Positions 33,286-44,369 of a DNA stretch of 64,000 bases are shown here, piece by piece. The notes under the pieces were generated by a model. That model made no database searches, had not been told where the DNA came from, and saw only the letters and a list, made by a program, of their open reading frames with translations. Location of the stretch: assembly GCF_004664715.2 (NCBI RefSeq), contig NC_051065.1, positions 148,941,826-149,005,825 of the forward strand. Direction: 5' to 3'. The number at the start of each line of letters is the position of its first letter. The first letter of the stretch is position 1. Source of the stretch: Peromyscus leucopus. Its lineage: Eukaryota; Chordata; Mammalia; Rodentia; Cricetidae. A program made the translations under genes and the position numbers.

Positions 33286-35323
33286 ATTTAGTCTCTTTTG
33301 ATGAGTCCAAAGCTCTGTACCTAATTTACCTTCTATCACAACTAAGGAAAACTGCAACTATAACTAACTACCTAGTCTTCAACTCCATCAAAGACCCCAG
33401 AAGTACATATTAGTTAAGTAAACAGGAAGTGCAGTGCAAGCCACTTCCAAACCTATAGAAATGACAGACATCTGGCTATCTGGACAGTCACCCAAGGTTC
33501 CTCTGCAATGTTGGGGCATCCATCTTTGGCCTAGAATATCTGACAGACTTTTCTGTGAAGCAGGAATTTTGAAGGACAGTTCTACCTTGTCTTGGCAAAG
33601 TTCAGCAGTCACTTTCTTTTGTGTCCTGAGTATTCAATTTGGACAGCATACTCAATAGTCAAGGCAAGGGCAATTTCTTACTCAGTAACTAACTTTTGCC
33701 ACAAAGAAAGCAAATTTGATTTGGAAGTTCTTCGATGCCCATCATCTTCTCTGAAGTAGATTGGTGCTGCAAGGAATAGACATGTCTCATTGTCATGAAA
33801 AGCCTTATATTATTAAAACATCTTAAATGCCATATTCTGTAGGCCTCTGAAGTGTTTGAAGATCATCGGCCTATCTAAAATATGTCTCTGTATAACCTTG
33901 AAAACATACCTAACATGACTATAAGTTTGAAAGTTATAGATGACTAATTATTAACCTGTATTTATTGTCCTAAATAGCTTCCAAAGACTAAAACTTTACA
34001 TAACTTTTTTAAGTGAGCCACATAAGTACAATACCTTAAACAAGAATAGAGATATACACATAGTATAACAAAAATAACCCTAAATTTGTATCAATATACA
34101 AGAAAATCTATAACAATGTAAAATATTTGGGACTAGTGGTTGTTTAAAAGTAGATTGTTGAATCTATACTTTTATCTCATCATTTCTATACTAAATCCCC
34201 TTTTTGTCCTTCAGAAAGAGATCCTTGAATCTAATCCTTTGTTGAGCTTTTTCCTGACCATGACCAATAACAATTTGTAACTAACCCCCTAGATTAAACA
34301 AAAATCTATATCCCATTGAATAACCAAAAGCCATCTACCTCATCTCTTGGGAATGTGGGAATCATGTTCTCTAGACTGCTTTCTGTTGTCTGGGAGTGCT
34401 GGCATCTTTAGGAGACTCTGGGAAAATTGGGATAATGGTCAAGTCCTGGGAGAGTTAGCTGTATTATTTGTTGTCCAGTCTCTGTGCAATGCAAAAGTGC
34501 AAGGCTTATCTGAAGTCCTGGCTGGATAGTCTGTGTGGCTGGACCACCTCAGCCAGCAGCCTTGAAGCTGTTCTGGATGCAGAACTCTGAGGAAACTGCA
34601 ACAGAGGCACTCCGAGAGGCTGGATTATCTGTTTTCATTGGTATCTAGGTTTATTTCCTTATGACTATAGCCAGGATTTTCAGGGGGTCTTCCCCAATCA
34701 AATCTGATCTCTATTAACCTGGAAGGAATCCACAGCCTTTCATTTCCTATGGAAACAAAAGCATAACCTCTCCCCCAATGTAACACACTGTCCAACTTCC
34801 ATTTTGAAGTTAAGACATTTTAAAAATATATAGGTTGGTTTAATTTAGCTATTTCCATAATCCAATGTCTCTCAGCAGCTGTTGTTTTTTGTATGTTAGC
34901 ATTTAAAAAATTCAAGTTAACAAGGTGTCATATAGGATCCAGATGCCCTGTGTATTTTCCATCCTTATGTGGCTTATTTTTTATTACTTTACTCTCTCTT
35001 TAAAGACTCTATAATTTTAAACTATTTGTTTTATTCTATGACTGTCTATACCTATACGCACATTGTTAAACGCATTGTAACCTGTTTAGAGGTTACAGTC
35101 TGAAGCCTTTTTCTCTCTGAACCCGATTTACTGTGTATCTGTAACCTTTTCTGTCTGCCTGAGCAAAACCTTAAACTGCTGCACAGCTTAGCTCAGAGAC
35201 GTGTCTCTGCCCGCATGAGAGACTGTGGGGCTAGGAAGCTGTGTTTGGCTCCGTTTTTGTGTTATTGTGCTTGGAACCTTTTTTTTTCTTAAAGCTTTCT
35301 CAGGTCTCATGTAGAACTACATG
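33286..35323 (-). other. Provirus internal region, no coding capacity
   Basis: AT-rich sequence between the nested L1 and the primer site. I see no protease, RT, integrase or envelope motif in any frame. The minus strand begins near the 5' LTR with leader-like sequence. Confidence 0.55.
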
Positions 35324-35341
35324 CCCAGATGTTGGGCACCA
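35324..35341 (-). other. Provirus primer-binding site (tRNA-Lys type)
   Basis: Minus strand TGGTGCCCAACATCTGGG, two bases inside the 5' LTR. It matches the TGGCGCCCAACGTGGGG lysine-type site at most positions, as in betaretrovirus-like class II ERVs. Confidence 0.75.
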
Positions 35342-35343
35342 TT

Positions 35344-35784
35344 TGTAGGTAGATTTTTTCTGTCCCACCAATCAGCTCCCAAATCACGACATGGAGGCTT
35401 ATGATCAATCATAAAAGCTCAGTCAATAACTTAGGTGTGTTTTTAAGTAGCTTTTATAACTTAAATTGACCCATTTCTTTTAATCTACATTCTTTTACAT
35501 GGCTTGGTTACTTATACTTTGTAATGCCCATGCTGCTTCCTCTGCACTTGGCTGGTGACTCCTTCTCTTCTCCCTGTGTTCTCTCTGCCCCCCAAAATCC
35601 TGCCCAACTATTGGCTGTTTAGCTTCCTCCCCCACCCCCGGAGCTGAGGATCGAACCCAGGGCCTTGCACTTGCTAGGTAAGCACTCTACACTGAGCTAA
35701 ATCCCCAACCCCGGCTGTTCAGCTTTTTATTAAACCAGTCACAGTGACATATATTCACACAGTGTAAAGGAATATTCCACAACA
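35344..35784 (-). repeat. 5' LTR of the provirus, carrying an ID
   Basis: Plus-strand view TGTAGGTAGATTTTTTCTGT to AATATTCCACAACA. Without the ID and its duplication it is about 340 bp, close to the 3' LTR length. Confidence 0.85.
35626..35712 (-). mobile_element. ID SINE with a G-rich tail and 13-bp TSD
   Basis: Minus strand GGGGTTGGGGATTTAGCTCA through GGCCCTGGGTTCGATCCTCA to GCTCC. GGCTGTTTAGCTT (35613) and GGCTGTTCAGCTT (35713) are the target duplication. Instead of poly(A), the tail reads GGGGGTGGGGGAGG, which is unusual. Confidence 0.95.
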
Positions 35785-35790
35785 CGGTTT

Positions 35791-38480
35791 AATCTCTTTG
35801 GGCCCACTCCAGCCATCAGGAGAAGACAGGCCCAGAATGAGAAAGTGTGCCTCTCAGGTGACTGGCAGTGGCTGCTAAGAGGTCGTGTTAGGAAGAATCA
35901 TGTGATACACTAAACTAGGGTGCTGATTAATGAAGTGCACCGTAAGGCAAAAGTGGACAGGTAGCGTGTGGGCGATGTGTGTGCCTGGTGGCCCACTTAA
36001 AGGCAGGCTCGCTTTCAAGCTCACAGCTGAAGCTATATGCCCGGAGCTCACTTGTCCAGACTGCAGAGGAGGAGGTTGTGTCTGTGGGGGGACAGATACT
36101 AGCCCAGCTTCTGCCAGTGCATCTTCAACAGGCCCTGGAAGGTAGCTTTCCCAAGCAACCCTTTCATTCCCCTCTCCACTCACACTGTTCAATAAGGAGC
36201 TTGAGTGTGTTTTAAAACCCAGTCATGGGGATTTGGGGAGGGGGGGGCGGACAGAAGTGGCAGATAACACTCATCTGCCCCACAGAAAAGCGAGTCAATG
36301 GGGGAGAAAAAAAAGAAGGGGACACCAGTGACCACAGTGTACACATCCATTTTGACATGGTGTGACCTTGGGAAAGAAAGCATCATGGTCAGCGCTTCAA
36401 GGTACAGAATGTGAAATAAAACCTCGTGTGAAGGAATGACCATGAAGGCAAGTTTTCGTGGCTAGCTAGTGCTCCTTTGCCAGCTCACAGGCCTGAGTTC
36501 TCAGTTCATGCAGGCTGGGAGGCCTACCTCCTTCAGGGGTAGGCAGACCGGATAGGCCAGTCTCTTAGAAGAAGTGTCCGGAACATAAAGGGACTAGGAA
36601 GATCCAAGCAGAAGAAACATCTTCTCAAGAGAACAATATGGAGGCTGTGGTGTCAGAGTGATTGGCAGCAGACTTGCAGGGGAGTGGGAGAGGGAGGGCC
36701 AGGATGGGCTGAACTGCCCAACACCCTCCTCCAAAAATGACTTCCGTTTCTTCCCTAGGGGAACACTCCTATGAAGCCAGACAGCCCTGGTCCCTGCAAA
36801 CCTCCCCTGGCCCAGGACACATGCATTCAGCATCCCAGACCTGAGAGACACAGGGCAGGGAGATCTAGCTGTGTGCTCTCCATTCCCCACCCGGCTGCTG
36901 CCTTTCCTGGCCTCCAGCCAGCGCAGAAGCAGGCCAGCCCTTGGCTGCGGCTTTCACCCATCTCCTCCACTCTAGAAATACAGAAGGATGTGCCACCTCT
37001 GCGGATTGCAACTGTTGTTGCAACCTTGAGGCATCAGTGGTGAGAAAGGTCAGGGAAGCCAGGAGGAAGTGAGGACAAGGGGAAAGACGGGAAGGTGGAA
37101 AAGAAGGAGGTGGGAGGGGGAGCAGGAAAAAGGAATGAGGAGGCTATGAACCCTCTCCCAGGAGGAAGGACTGGGTACCACCTGCTGCTGACTTCCAGGA
37201 AGATGTAGCCAGATCAGAACTGTGAGAAAGGCATTCAACAGCATGCATACGGGCTCTGCCACCCCTTCCACATGTCATCTGAGTCATGAGAAGCAGGTGA
37301 CATCGCTGAGGAGATGGATATCTTGGGTCACCTTCGGAAGGCGGGCCAAAGGTACAGCCAGGAGTCCTGCAAGAAACTGCTGGAGGGAGCCCTATAGGAG
37401 GTGGTTCTCCCTCCGGCCCGTGTCACTTGTGCCGAGGCAGAGGGAGCATGGAGGAGGCCAGCTCCAAGTGCTGACCTGCCTACGCTGCACCCGGGTTCCT
37501 CTGAGACAGGGTCCTGCCTGGGCTAGAGACCAGGGACTGTGGGACAGAGAAGCAGTCTTTCCTCCTCCACCTGTACCTGGAGTTTCCAAGCAAGCAAAAC
37601 ATGAGTGAGGGGTGGGACTCCCACCTCACAAGCCCATCCACGAGAAATAAAAGGCCAGTAGGAGCGTGGAGTGATGCAGGGGCTGGTGGTGTAGCAGGTA
37701 GAGGACTGCTCTGCACTCCCTGCCGCCCCATCTCTCCCTCCCTTTCCTGTTCTTGTCTTCCCATCTCATTACAGCCCATCATTACCTCTGCTACCTTTGA
37801 ATTGTCTCTCCAGTGGCCTCTGCCTCTGAGGGCTAGTACCACAGCTCTCCTGTCAGGGCTGAGTCTAGTGTTCAGGGTGGACCCAACTTTTATCCACCCC
37901 CCTTGCCTTTTCAAAGCATTCCCCCACTCAAGGACTCCATATGGAACTCCTGGATCAAGCTCTAAGTGCAGACCCACTGCCTGGATCCCAAGTTCCTGAT
38001 CCCAGTTTTTGGTTTACAGCCCTGCTCACTCCCACACCTCCTGCTCTAGAGCACTCCCACAGCAGAGAACACAGAAACGTGAGGTACACCTAACCACATA
38101 GAAGTTCGGCCTTCATGCTCAGCAAACTCCTACTCCATAGCCCATCAGGGTCCCCATCCTCACCTCAGCCTGTCTGTGATGTGCCAAGTACCAGAAGGGG
38201 AATGGTCAATGTGCTAAAATCCAGCACAGGGTAAGAATGAGGTCACAGCCTCGATGAGGAAATGCAAGCATTTCTCAGGGACTCACTTTTACATTCAATC
38301 CAAGCACAGCCATCATCCAGGCTGATGGCTCTTGGAGGCCTATCTCCTCTTGCTTATGTGCCACTTGGGGAACATTAAGTGCCAAATAACCACAAAGGAG
38401 GCTTCTAACTTACCTATGATTAATGGCAGGTTGATGTACAGCCACCATAAGGTGCAGTGAGCAGAAATGATTTCAAAAGA
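35791..38480. other. Unique, GC-richer sequence
   Basis: About 2.7 kb without recognised repeats apart from short G-runs (36233-36250). Overlapping frames of 128-165 codons on both strands near 37.2-38.0 kb reflect high GC; none shows a known domain. Confidence 0.5.
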
Positions 38481-38482
38481 TA

Positions 38483-38795
38483 AGAGCTAACACTTGCTGA
38501 ATGCTTAGTGTGTGCAGGATGCTGTTTAGTTCTCCTGGATGCTCTAATTCTGCTTAGTGTGTGCAGGACGCTGTTTAGTTCTTCTGGATGCTCTAATTCT
38601 GCTTAGTGTGTGAAGGATGCTGTTTAGTTCTTCTGGATGCTCTAATTCATTCCATCTTTCCAATAGTCCCACAAGGAGGAGACACTGTTATCATAATCAT
38701 GCAGATAAAAACAGAGGCTAAAAGGGGTTAAAGCAACGTGCCCAAGGTCACAGTGCAAGTCAATTGTGACAGACTGGAGCCAAGGCACTGTGCTA
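38483..38795 (+). mobile_element. MIR SINE with internal triplication
   Basis: GAGCTAACACTTGCTGAATG, CATTCCATCTTTCCAATAGTC, CAGATAAAAACAGAGGCTAA and GTGCCCAAGGTCACAGTGCA follow the MIR consensus order. The segment after GAATGCTTAGTG is present three times as 49-bp units (38502-38648). MIR is ancient in mammals; the triplication is local. Confidence 0.9.
38502..38648 (+). repeat. Three 49-bp tandem units inside the MIR
   Basis: Units at 38502-38550, 38551-38599 and 38600-38648, each starting TGCTTAGTGTGTG and ending GGATGCTCTAATTC, with three or fewer differences between neighbours. Confidence 0.95.
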
Positions 38796-39690
38796 CAGAG
38801 GTGACTTCCTTTGCTACATCAGTAACACCCCTTGCTATAGCCACATTTGGGGAAGGAAGAGCTGGGGAGTCAGTCTGGGGTTTACAGCAAGTCCAGATGG
38901 AGACAGTGACCTCATTTCCTCCCTGTTGTGGGGGGCTTCCAGGAAGAGATAGACTTTCACATGGTGAAGGAAGGGATGCATGGAGAAGGATGGGGGCTCT
39001 GATGTACAACCACAGATGACATGGGCAATGACTTAAACCCCGAGAGGGACCTGAGTCCACCTGTCGCATACATAGCGCGGAGTTTGAGGGGAAGTCCTCC
39101 CGTGAGAGGTGTGGTGTGGGTATCCAGACAGGAGACCAAGCCTTGGCTCATGTGACTTCCCACCAAAGACATGACCTATTCCTGGACAGAACTGAGGCCT
39201 CTGCAAGGGAACAGCAATCACCACACATAATCAATGTTAAATCATCTCGGGATGAGAATGCATCTGTGCCCAAGGACCATGCTGGGGAAGAGTTTGCTAC
39301 CCAGGAAGCGGCAGGTTTGCAGCTCCACTGTGGTCTCATCTTGCCAACTGGAGGACCATTGTACCAAAGGCTGGTTCACCACACTGTGGCACCATTGGCA
39401 GGGAGCGGTGACCTCTAAGAGGTGAAACCCAGGCAGAAGAAGTTGAGAACCTTTAAGAGGATAGCGGGATCCCAGCCTCTTCCGCTTTCTCTCTTTGCTT
39501 CCTGGCCATAGTGAGGTGAACAAGTTTCTACCACCAATCAGCTCCCACCATGATGTGCTGTGCCCAAACCAATGTGGCCACGTGACCACGAGCCAAAGCG
39601 TCTGAAACGGAGTTAAGAAGACCTCTTCTGTTAGGTCAACTGCTTCAGGTACTTTGTCACAGCAAGAGAAAGTAACTCAAGTCAGAAACC
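38796..39690. other. Unique sequence
   Basis: No repeat recognised. Antisense and sense frames of about 100-115 codons are unassigned. Confidence 0.45.
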
Positions 39691-39694
39691 GCTA

Positions 39695-39870
39695 ATGGCG
39701 TCAGCAACCCTGCTCACCTCCGCTGCCTTTCCCTGCACCAGCCACACTGTCCTTCTCACCTCAGGGGTTCTATTCATGCCCTTCTACCTTTCTGGAATAT
39801 TCTTTCTTACTCCTAGATTTTACCATGAAAGATTTCTTTACACATCTCTTCACTGATCCTTCGAGATCAA
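39695..39870 (+). mobile_element. L2 LINE fragment
   Basis: CACCAGCCACACTGTCCTTC, CTTTCTGGAATATTCTTTCT and CACATCTCTTCACTGATCCT match the order of the L2 3' region. Confidence 0.6.
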
Positions 39871-39974
39871 GCCAATGCCCCTATGACCAAGGGTCATTGC
39901 AAGCCATCTGGCCTTCAGAGATGGTAATACCATAGAGTCTGGAACCATAGTCATGGGCTGGCATCTTGGCTCTG

Positions 39975-40090
39975 TCCCCTGGCTAAGTCTCTCGGTCTTT
40001 TCCTGCCTCAGTTTCCTCATCTACAAAGGATAAATAGCAGCACCTTCTCATGTCGTGTTGTGGGTGGAGTCATCTAATGAGAAGCCAGTC
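39975..40090 (-). mobile_element. MIR SINE fragment
   Basis: TGCCTCAGTTTCCTCATCTA followed by AAAGGATAAATAGCAGCACC is the reversed MIR core. Confidence 0.85.
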
Positions 40091-40174
40091 TACTGCCCAC
40101 TGCCACATCACTGTGGACTTGAGATGCTGCGTCAATAAAAGCCTGCTGCACGGCCCTTTGTACAAAAAAGTTTG

Positions 40175-40258
40175 AGAGCGGGAGTGTGGCAGACCAGCTA
40201 CCTATCCCATACAAAGCCCTGGTCTCAGTCTCTAGCACCACAAATAACAAAGATAGGC
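40175..40258 (+). mobile_element. ID-like SINE relic
   Basis: GCGGGAGTGTGGCAGACCAG, ACAAAGCCCTGGTCTCAGTC and TAGCACCACAAATAACAAA fit a decayed tRNA-Ala-derived SINE with an A-rich tail. Confidence 0.55.
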
Positions 40259-40259
40259 A

Positions 40260-40580
40260 AATAAATGAGTTGTGTACAGTTGTGCACAGCACAGAACGCT
40301 GCATCACAGGAGCAGTCGTACTGGTTTCTGCATTTACTCTGCTCGCTGCTGTTATTCTAGAGCACCCGCCTACACAGGTCTCCTGGGCAGTGTGCTGGGT
40401 CAGCAGTGCAGCCCCACTCATCTCAAGGTTCACAGTGTGCGTTGATGACATCAAGAGGCCACACGCAGCAAGTCACCACACCATGCGGATGTCCACAGTG
40501 TACTTTGATGACCACACAACAAAATCATGTGAAGACACATTTTCCAGAACCTAACCTGGTGTTGAGCAAGCCATGACGGT
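40260..40580 (+). mobile_element. Ancient DNA transposon fragment (Tigger-like)
   Basis: The right end (GTGTACTTTGATGACCACAC, AACAAAATCATGTG, CATTTTCCAGAACC, then AGCAAGCCATGAC) follows an old mammalian element whose end I recall as a Tc/mariner (Tigger) type. The subfamily is uncertain. Confidence 0.45.
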
Positions 40581-41690
40581 GAGAGACAGGCCTGTCTCTC
40601 CAGCCGGGATAGACTCTCTAGGTGGCTGTGGATGCTAGTCCGTGGCTGTAACTAGAGCTAAGCCCTGGGCCTTAGGTACCCACCCACACCAGTGTGCTGC
40701 GGCAGTACTGGCCAAGGGAGTCAGCGAAGGAAAAGACTCCATCCAGGGAGAGGAAGTGCAGAGCCACCACTGAGGCCCCTGGGACCCGCAGGAAGCCTGG
40801 GAGCCTAGAGAACAGTGAGTGGTGAGCTCTCACATGCATGGGAACATGTGTGAACTGACTGTTGCCTGGAGCCCCTCTCAGGAAATAAGCTGGGTCCCCT
40901 AGGGCAGACATCACTACAGGAGCAGCTAGCTCCTGCAGGGTACATCTGTGGCAGTAAAAGAAGCCTGCCAAGTCGGGGTCAACCCTCTGCTGGGGTAGCT
41001 GGTGGCTGTTTACACCTGCTAGGATGTCTCTGGGGAGCTGAAGGGTCTGCAGGATGTCCCCAACTGCTAGATGGGAGTCTCTCACCACAGGTCCATGGAT
41101 CTGATTGGATGAGATCACCGTGGAGGTCTAGGAGGGCTGGGTCCTCACAGGAACTGGGGTGCCGGTGAATGGAAACCAGAGCCTGAGGACAGTGACATGG
41201 GGGTGCTGAGGATAGAGACCTTGTGTCTGCACAGTCTCAGCCTGCGTATGGGAATGGAGCCAGAGGGGCACCTGGAAGCAGGCTAGAGGCTCACAGAAGA
41301 TGCCGCTCTGCTGAGGCTGCTGAGTGGGTAGTGAGAAGGCACTGACCGGCATAAGGGGAGAGTTCGGAAGGTGGGTCACATCCTAAGCTCCCTGTACACA
41401 TTAGCTCAGTTCAACCTCCCATGCTTGGATAAACACAGAAGAGGCTGGAAGCAGAGGGGTCGATGGGAGGAGGGAATCACCAGTGTAGACTACCAAGTCC
41501 AGGAAAAACGGAGGCCACAAACACCACCCGAGGACTAAGAACTGGCCTGAGACAGGCAAGGCAGTGACCGCCGCCCCTAAGAAAAGGGGTGTCCGTGCTG
41601 TGTTCTACCAGGTCGGTGTGAAGGGGCCAGAAGGAAGGAAGCATACACGGGGGTGGAGGATAGGAAGGAAAAACAGGCCTCCGAATTGCA
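40581..41690. other. Unique sequence with a long minus-strand open stretch
   Basis: On the minus strand one frame runs from 41379 to 40672 (about 235 codons) with a single stop at 41128-41130. I recognise no domain; it could be chance or an old pseudogene. No splice sites or homologue can be argued. Confidence 0.35.
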
Positions 41691-41905
41691 AGGCGCGGGC
41701 AGAGTCTATTTATATTGGGTTTAATTAACTCCGCTCCCTGGTGCCGCTAAAGCAGCAATCACCCTGCAGACGGCACTGATTTGATTGGCAAGAGATGCGC
41801 CAGGCAGAATATTAAGACACCGGGCCCCTATAAATAGGTCTAATCACAGCCCCTCACGGGAAGACAGTGAGGAAGACATTAATCAGACCTGGCACCCACT
41901 CCAGA
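41691..41905. promoter_or_regulatory. Candidate developmental enhancer (conserved-type non-coding element)
   Basis: Repeat-free block rich in homeodomain-type and MEF2-type words: CTATTTATA (41706), TTAATTAA (41721), TTTGATTGG (41780), the near-palindromic CTATAAATAG (41828-41837, a perfect MEF2 site and also a TATA-like word), TAATCAC (41841) and ATTAATCAG (41878). Such clustering is typical of vertebrate conserved enhancers. Conservation and activity are inference. Confidence 0.5.
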
Positions 41906-43180
41906 CTTGCTCTTAGGTGCCGCGTCAGGCCCCTTGGTTGCAAAGGAAGTGTGAGTGGGGTTGGGCGAAGTGTGGCAGGAAGGGCTAGGAGGCTTCGTTT
42001 GGGCGTCAAGCGCTGTGCGACCTTGATTCATCGCTTGCCTTCTCTCAGCCTCCCATTCTCGTCACCTCCCGTTCTGCAAACCGGGACCTGGCGTTGCTCT
42101 CTGAGAAGCTGTTAGCCCCCAGTAATACAAATGGGTGCGTTATACAGAGCATTTCACTGCAACACCTTTACCAAGTGGGAGCTTGTTCTTGGCTCCTACG
42201 GTATAGCGTTCCCAGGCTCTTCCTTCTGTGCCTCTGGCTTCTTCCTACGCTCTTTAGGCCAGCATTATCCCAATCGGAGTCGATGGGTCCGGCCTTCAAC
42301 TCTGTCTCAGGGGCGAGCTCTTCCCTCAAACTCCCATTTCCAGAAACTTCTTGACTTCCCAGTGCTGTGGGCAGCCATCCCTTCCCTCTTTTCAGATCAC
42401 CAAGGTGGAGCCATCCCTAACCACCCAAGAAACCTAACTCCCTGAGACCACAGGCTCTGACAAGAATGTTCCTTGCTGTCCATCATTATGCTGAGTCTGC
42501 TACAAATCTGCGGGGCTGACTCGGTTTGCTTTTAATTCTTGAAGCTGTGGGGTCTGGAAGGGAAAATGGAGGGGTTCTCTGTGCATGGCATGTCTTGGGA
42601 TGAACTCATCAGCCACCTCATCTGGATGTATGGTCACCCAGGCTTACACACCGATGGGGTGGGCAGACACCGTCCCCAGACCAGAACGCAGCAAGATCAT
42701 TGCAGAACTAATAAAGATACAGCTGGCTAGTGGTTTACTGTTCTGTCTGTGAACATCTACTGATCAGCATGATCTCCACAGGCTGAAAAAGTCGGGATAC
42801 TAGGCAGGCAGAGCACCTCGAAAACTACCAACTCCCCCTTGATAAGCAATCTAATCCAGCTGTGAATGCAGTGCTAAGAAGGAAGAAAAGCCTCATGTTA
42901 CAATCAGTGCCTCTCCCCAAGGCCCCAAGAAAGCACAGAGAGCATTCTGGGTAGAAGGAACAGAAGTACTCGCACCTGAATGGTAAGGGTGAGTGATCTT
43001 CCACAGTTTGCACATAAGCATCCTTGGAAAAGTCACTGGTGAAACACAGTGATCAGCAAGACAAGGACTTTCCACTCTAGCTGCAAGGGAAGCCCCTCAC
43101 AAGGTCTGTGGTGCCCAGGACAGTGGCCAGAGCTGTAGGCTCCTATGGAGCATAGGAAATGTGGATGGTCGGAACTGAGC
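41906..43180. other. Unique sequence
   Basis: No repeat recognised; overlapping frames up to 104 codons without known domains. Confidence 0.45.
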
Positions 43181-43184
43181 ATGT

Positions 43185-43565
43185 CTTGGTTTCTTTTCCC
43201 CACTACTATGATAAAATATGCTGATGATAGGAACATGTGGGAGAAAGAACTTATTTTAGCTCACAGTTCAAAATACAGTCCATGGTCAAGGCAGTAGGAG
43301 CTTGAAGCAGTGGGTCACATTGTGCCCACAAACAGGACACAGGGAGCAGTGAATGCAAAAGCTTATCTCACTCATTTCATACAGTCTAGGGTCCCCACTC
43401 AGAGAGTGCTGTAATCAATGGTTAAGATGGGATTCCCCACCCCCACCCCCTCCACCCGCATCAGTTAATTCAATCAAGATAATCCCCCTCTGACAAGACC
43501 AGAGGCCTATCTCCCAGATGATGATAGCTTTTACCTGGCTGACAAGGAACAGAACCCACCACCGA
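43185..43565 (-). mobile_element. MaLR-like LTR, degraded
   Basis: GGTTTCTTTTCCCCACTACT, GATAAAATATGCTGATGATA, TTATTTTAGCTCACAGTTCA, CAGTGGGTCACATTGTGCCC and the GACCAGAGGCCTATCTCC end follow the same order as the copies at 5.2, 56.6 and 58.8 kb. Confidence 0.55.
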
Positions 43566-43615
43566 AATCTCTAAGTATAAAATGCACACCCAAACCCAAA
43601 GCCCTCATTGGAAAG

Positions 43616-43685
43616 GAGAGTGTCAATTATCTCCTGAAATTCCTACTGATGAGAGTGTCAATTATCTCCTGAAATTCCTACTGAT
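43616..43685 (+). repeat. Exact 35-bp tandem duplication
   Basis: GAGAGTGTCAATTATCTCCT plus 15 further bases ending CTACTGAT, repeated without a mismatch at 43616-43650 and 43651-43685. Confidence 0.97.
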
Positions 43686-43934
43686 GACGTGTTGAAATAA
43701 CATCCCAGACAGATTGGCTAAGCAAAGAATATTGCTGATTTCACCTGTGTCTTTTCACTTTCAAAATCACTTATATGGATGATTATCGGGATCTAAGGGG
43801 GTCCAGCCCCTCGATAGTCCCCTCCCAGGGTCCGGGAAGAATCTACAACCAGCTGAAAATTAATCTTTGATGAAAAGAAATGAATCTATGTACACAAAAC
43901 TTCTTAGTTCATACACTTTATTATTCTGTGATAG

Positions 43935-44280
43935 TTCTCTCTCTGCACAGCTTCTATTCTGCTCTCATGTCTAGCTCCTTTCTTGCCTGATATCTCTCTA
44001 TATTTATCTACAGTCCCCTCTAGGTTCTATCTTAATTCCTTCATCTAGCTCTGTCCCTTCTAGGTTCTCATCTGTCTAGTTCTTTCCCCTATCAGCTCCT
44101 CTCCATCTCCTTCTCTCTCATCTGGCTCTTCCTCATCTTGTTCTTCCCCATCTAGCTCTTCCTCATCTTCCATCCTGTTCCTCTAGTCCTCTCTTCTAGC
44201 CCTTCAATCTAGTTCTTCCCCATCTCAGTTTGTTCCTCTCAAGTTCTTACCCATCAAGTTCTTCCATTCTCTTTTCTCTT
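43935..44280 (+). repeat. CT-rich degenerate tandem array
   Basis: Imperfect reiterations of TCTAGCTC/TCTAGTTCTTCCCCATC with variable spacing. Confidence 0.8.
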
Positions 44281-44369
44281 CTCCCTCCTGCGCCCTGGAA
44301 GTCCTGGTATATAAAGGGAGGGTCGGAGCTAAATTGTGTAAAGCTATTACTTAACATCCACCTCTCCTA

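Larger units (their letters stand above)
31610..35784 (-). mobile_element. Class II (ERVK-like) provirus, two LTRs, non-coding
   Basis: Two related LTRs (31610-31937 and 35344-35784, the latter enlarged by an ID) flank about 3.4 kb. A lysine-type primer site (35324-35341) and a purine-rich stretch next to the 3' LTR fix the orientation as minus. No gag, pro, pol or env frame longer than about 130 codons exists, so it is either a non-autonomous element or fully decayed. Nested in it are a B1 (32356), an L1 3' end (32905) and an ID (35626). The 6-bp flanks do not match, though AATCT occurs near both ends. Confidence 0.82.

Noticed and set aside
37201..37999. Overlapping 128-, 132- and 165-codon frames on both strands
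   Set aside because: GC-rich DNA lowers stop frequency; the frames overlap in antisense and carry no domain.
41826..41840. TATA box of a hidden gene
   Set aside because: CTATAAATAG fits MEF2 equally well; no initiator, CpG island or downstream exon supports a promoter, so it is kept only as an alternative.
43935..44280. CRISPR-like or satellite array
   Set aside because: Units are degenerate, lack a constant repeat and spacer pattern, and the host is clearly a mammal.
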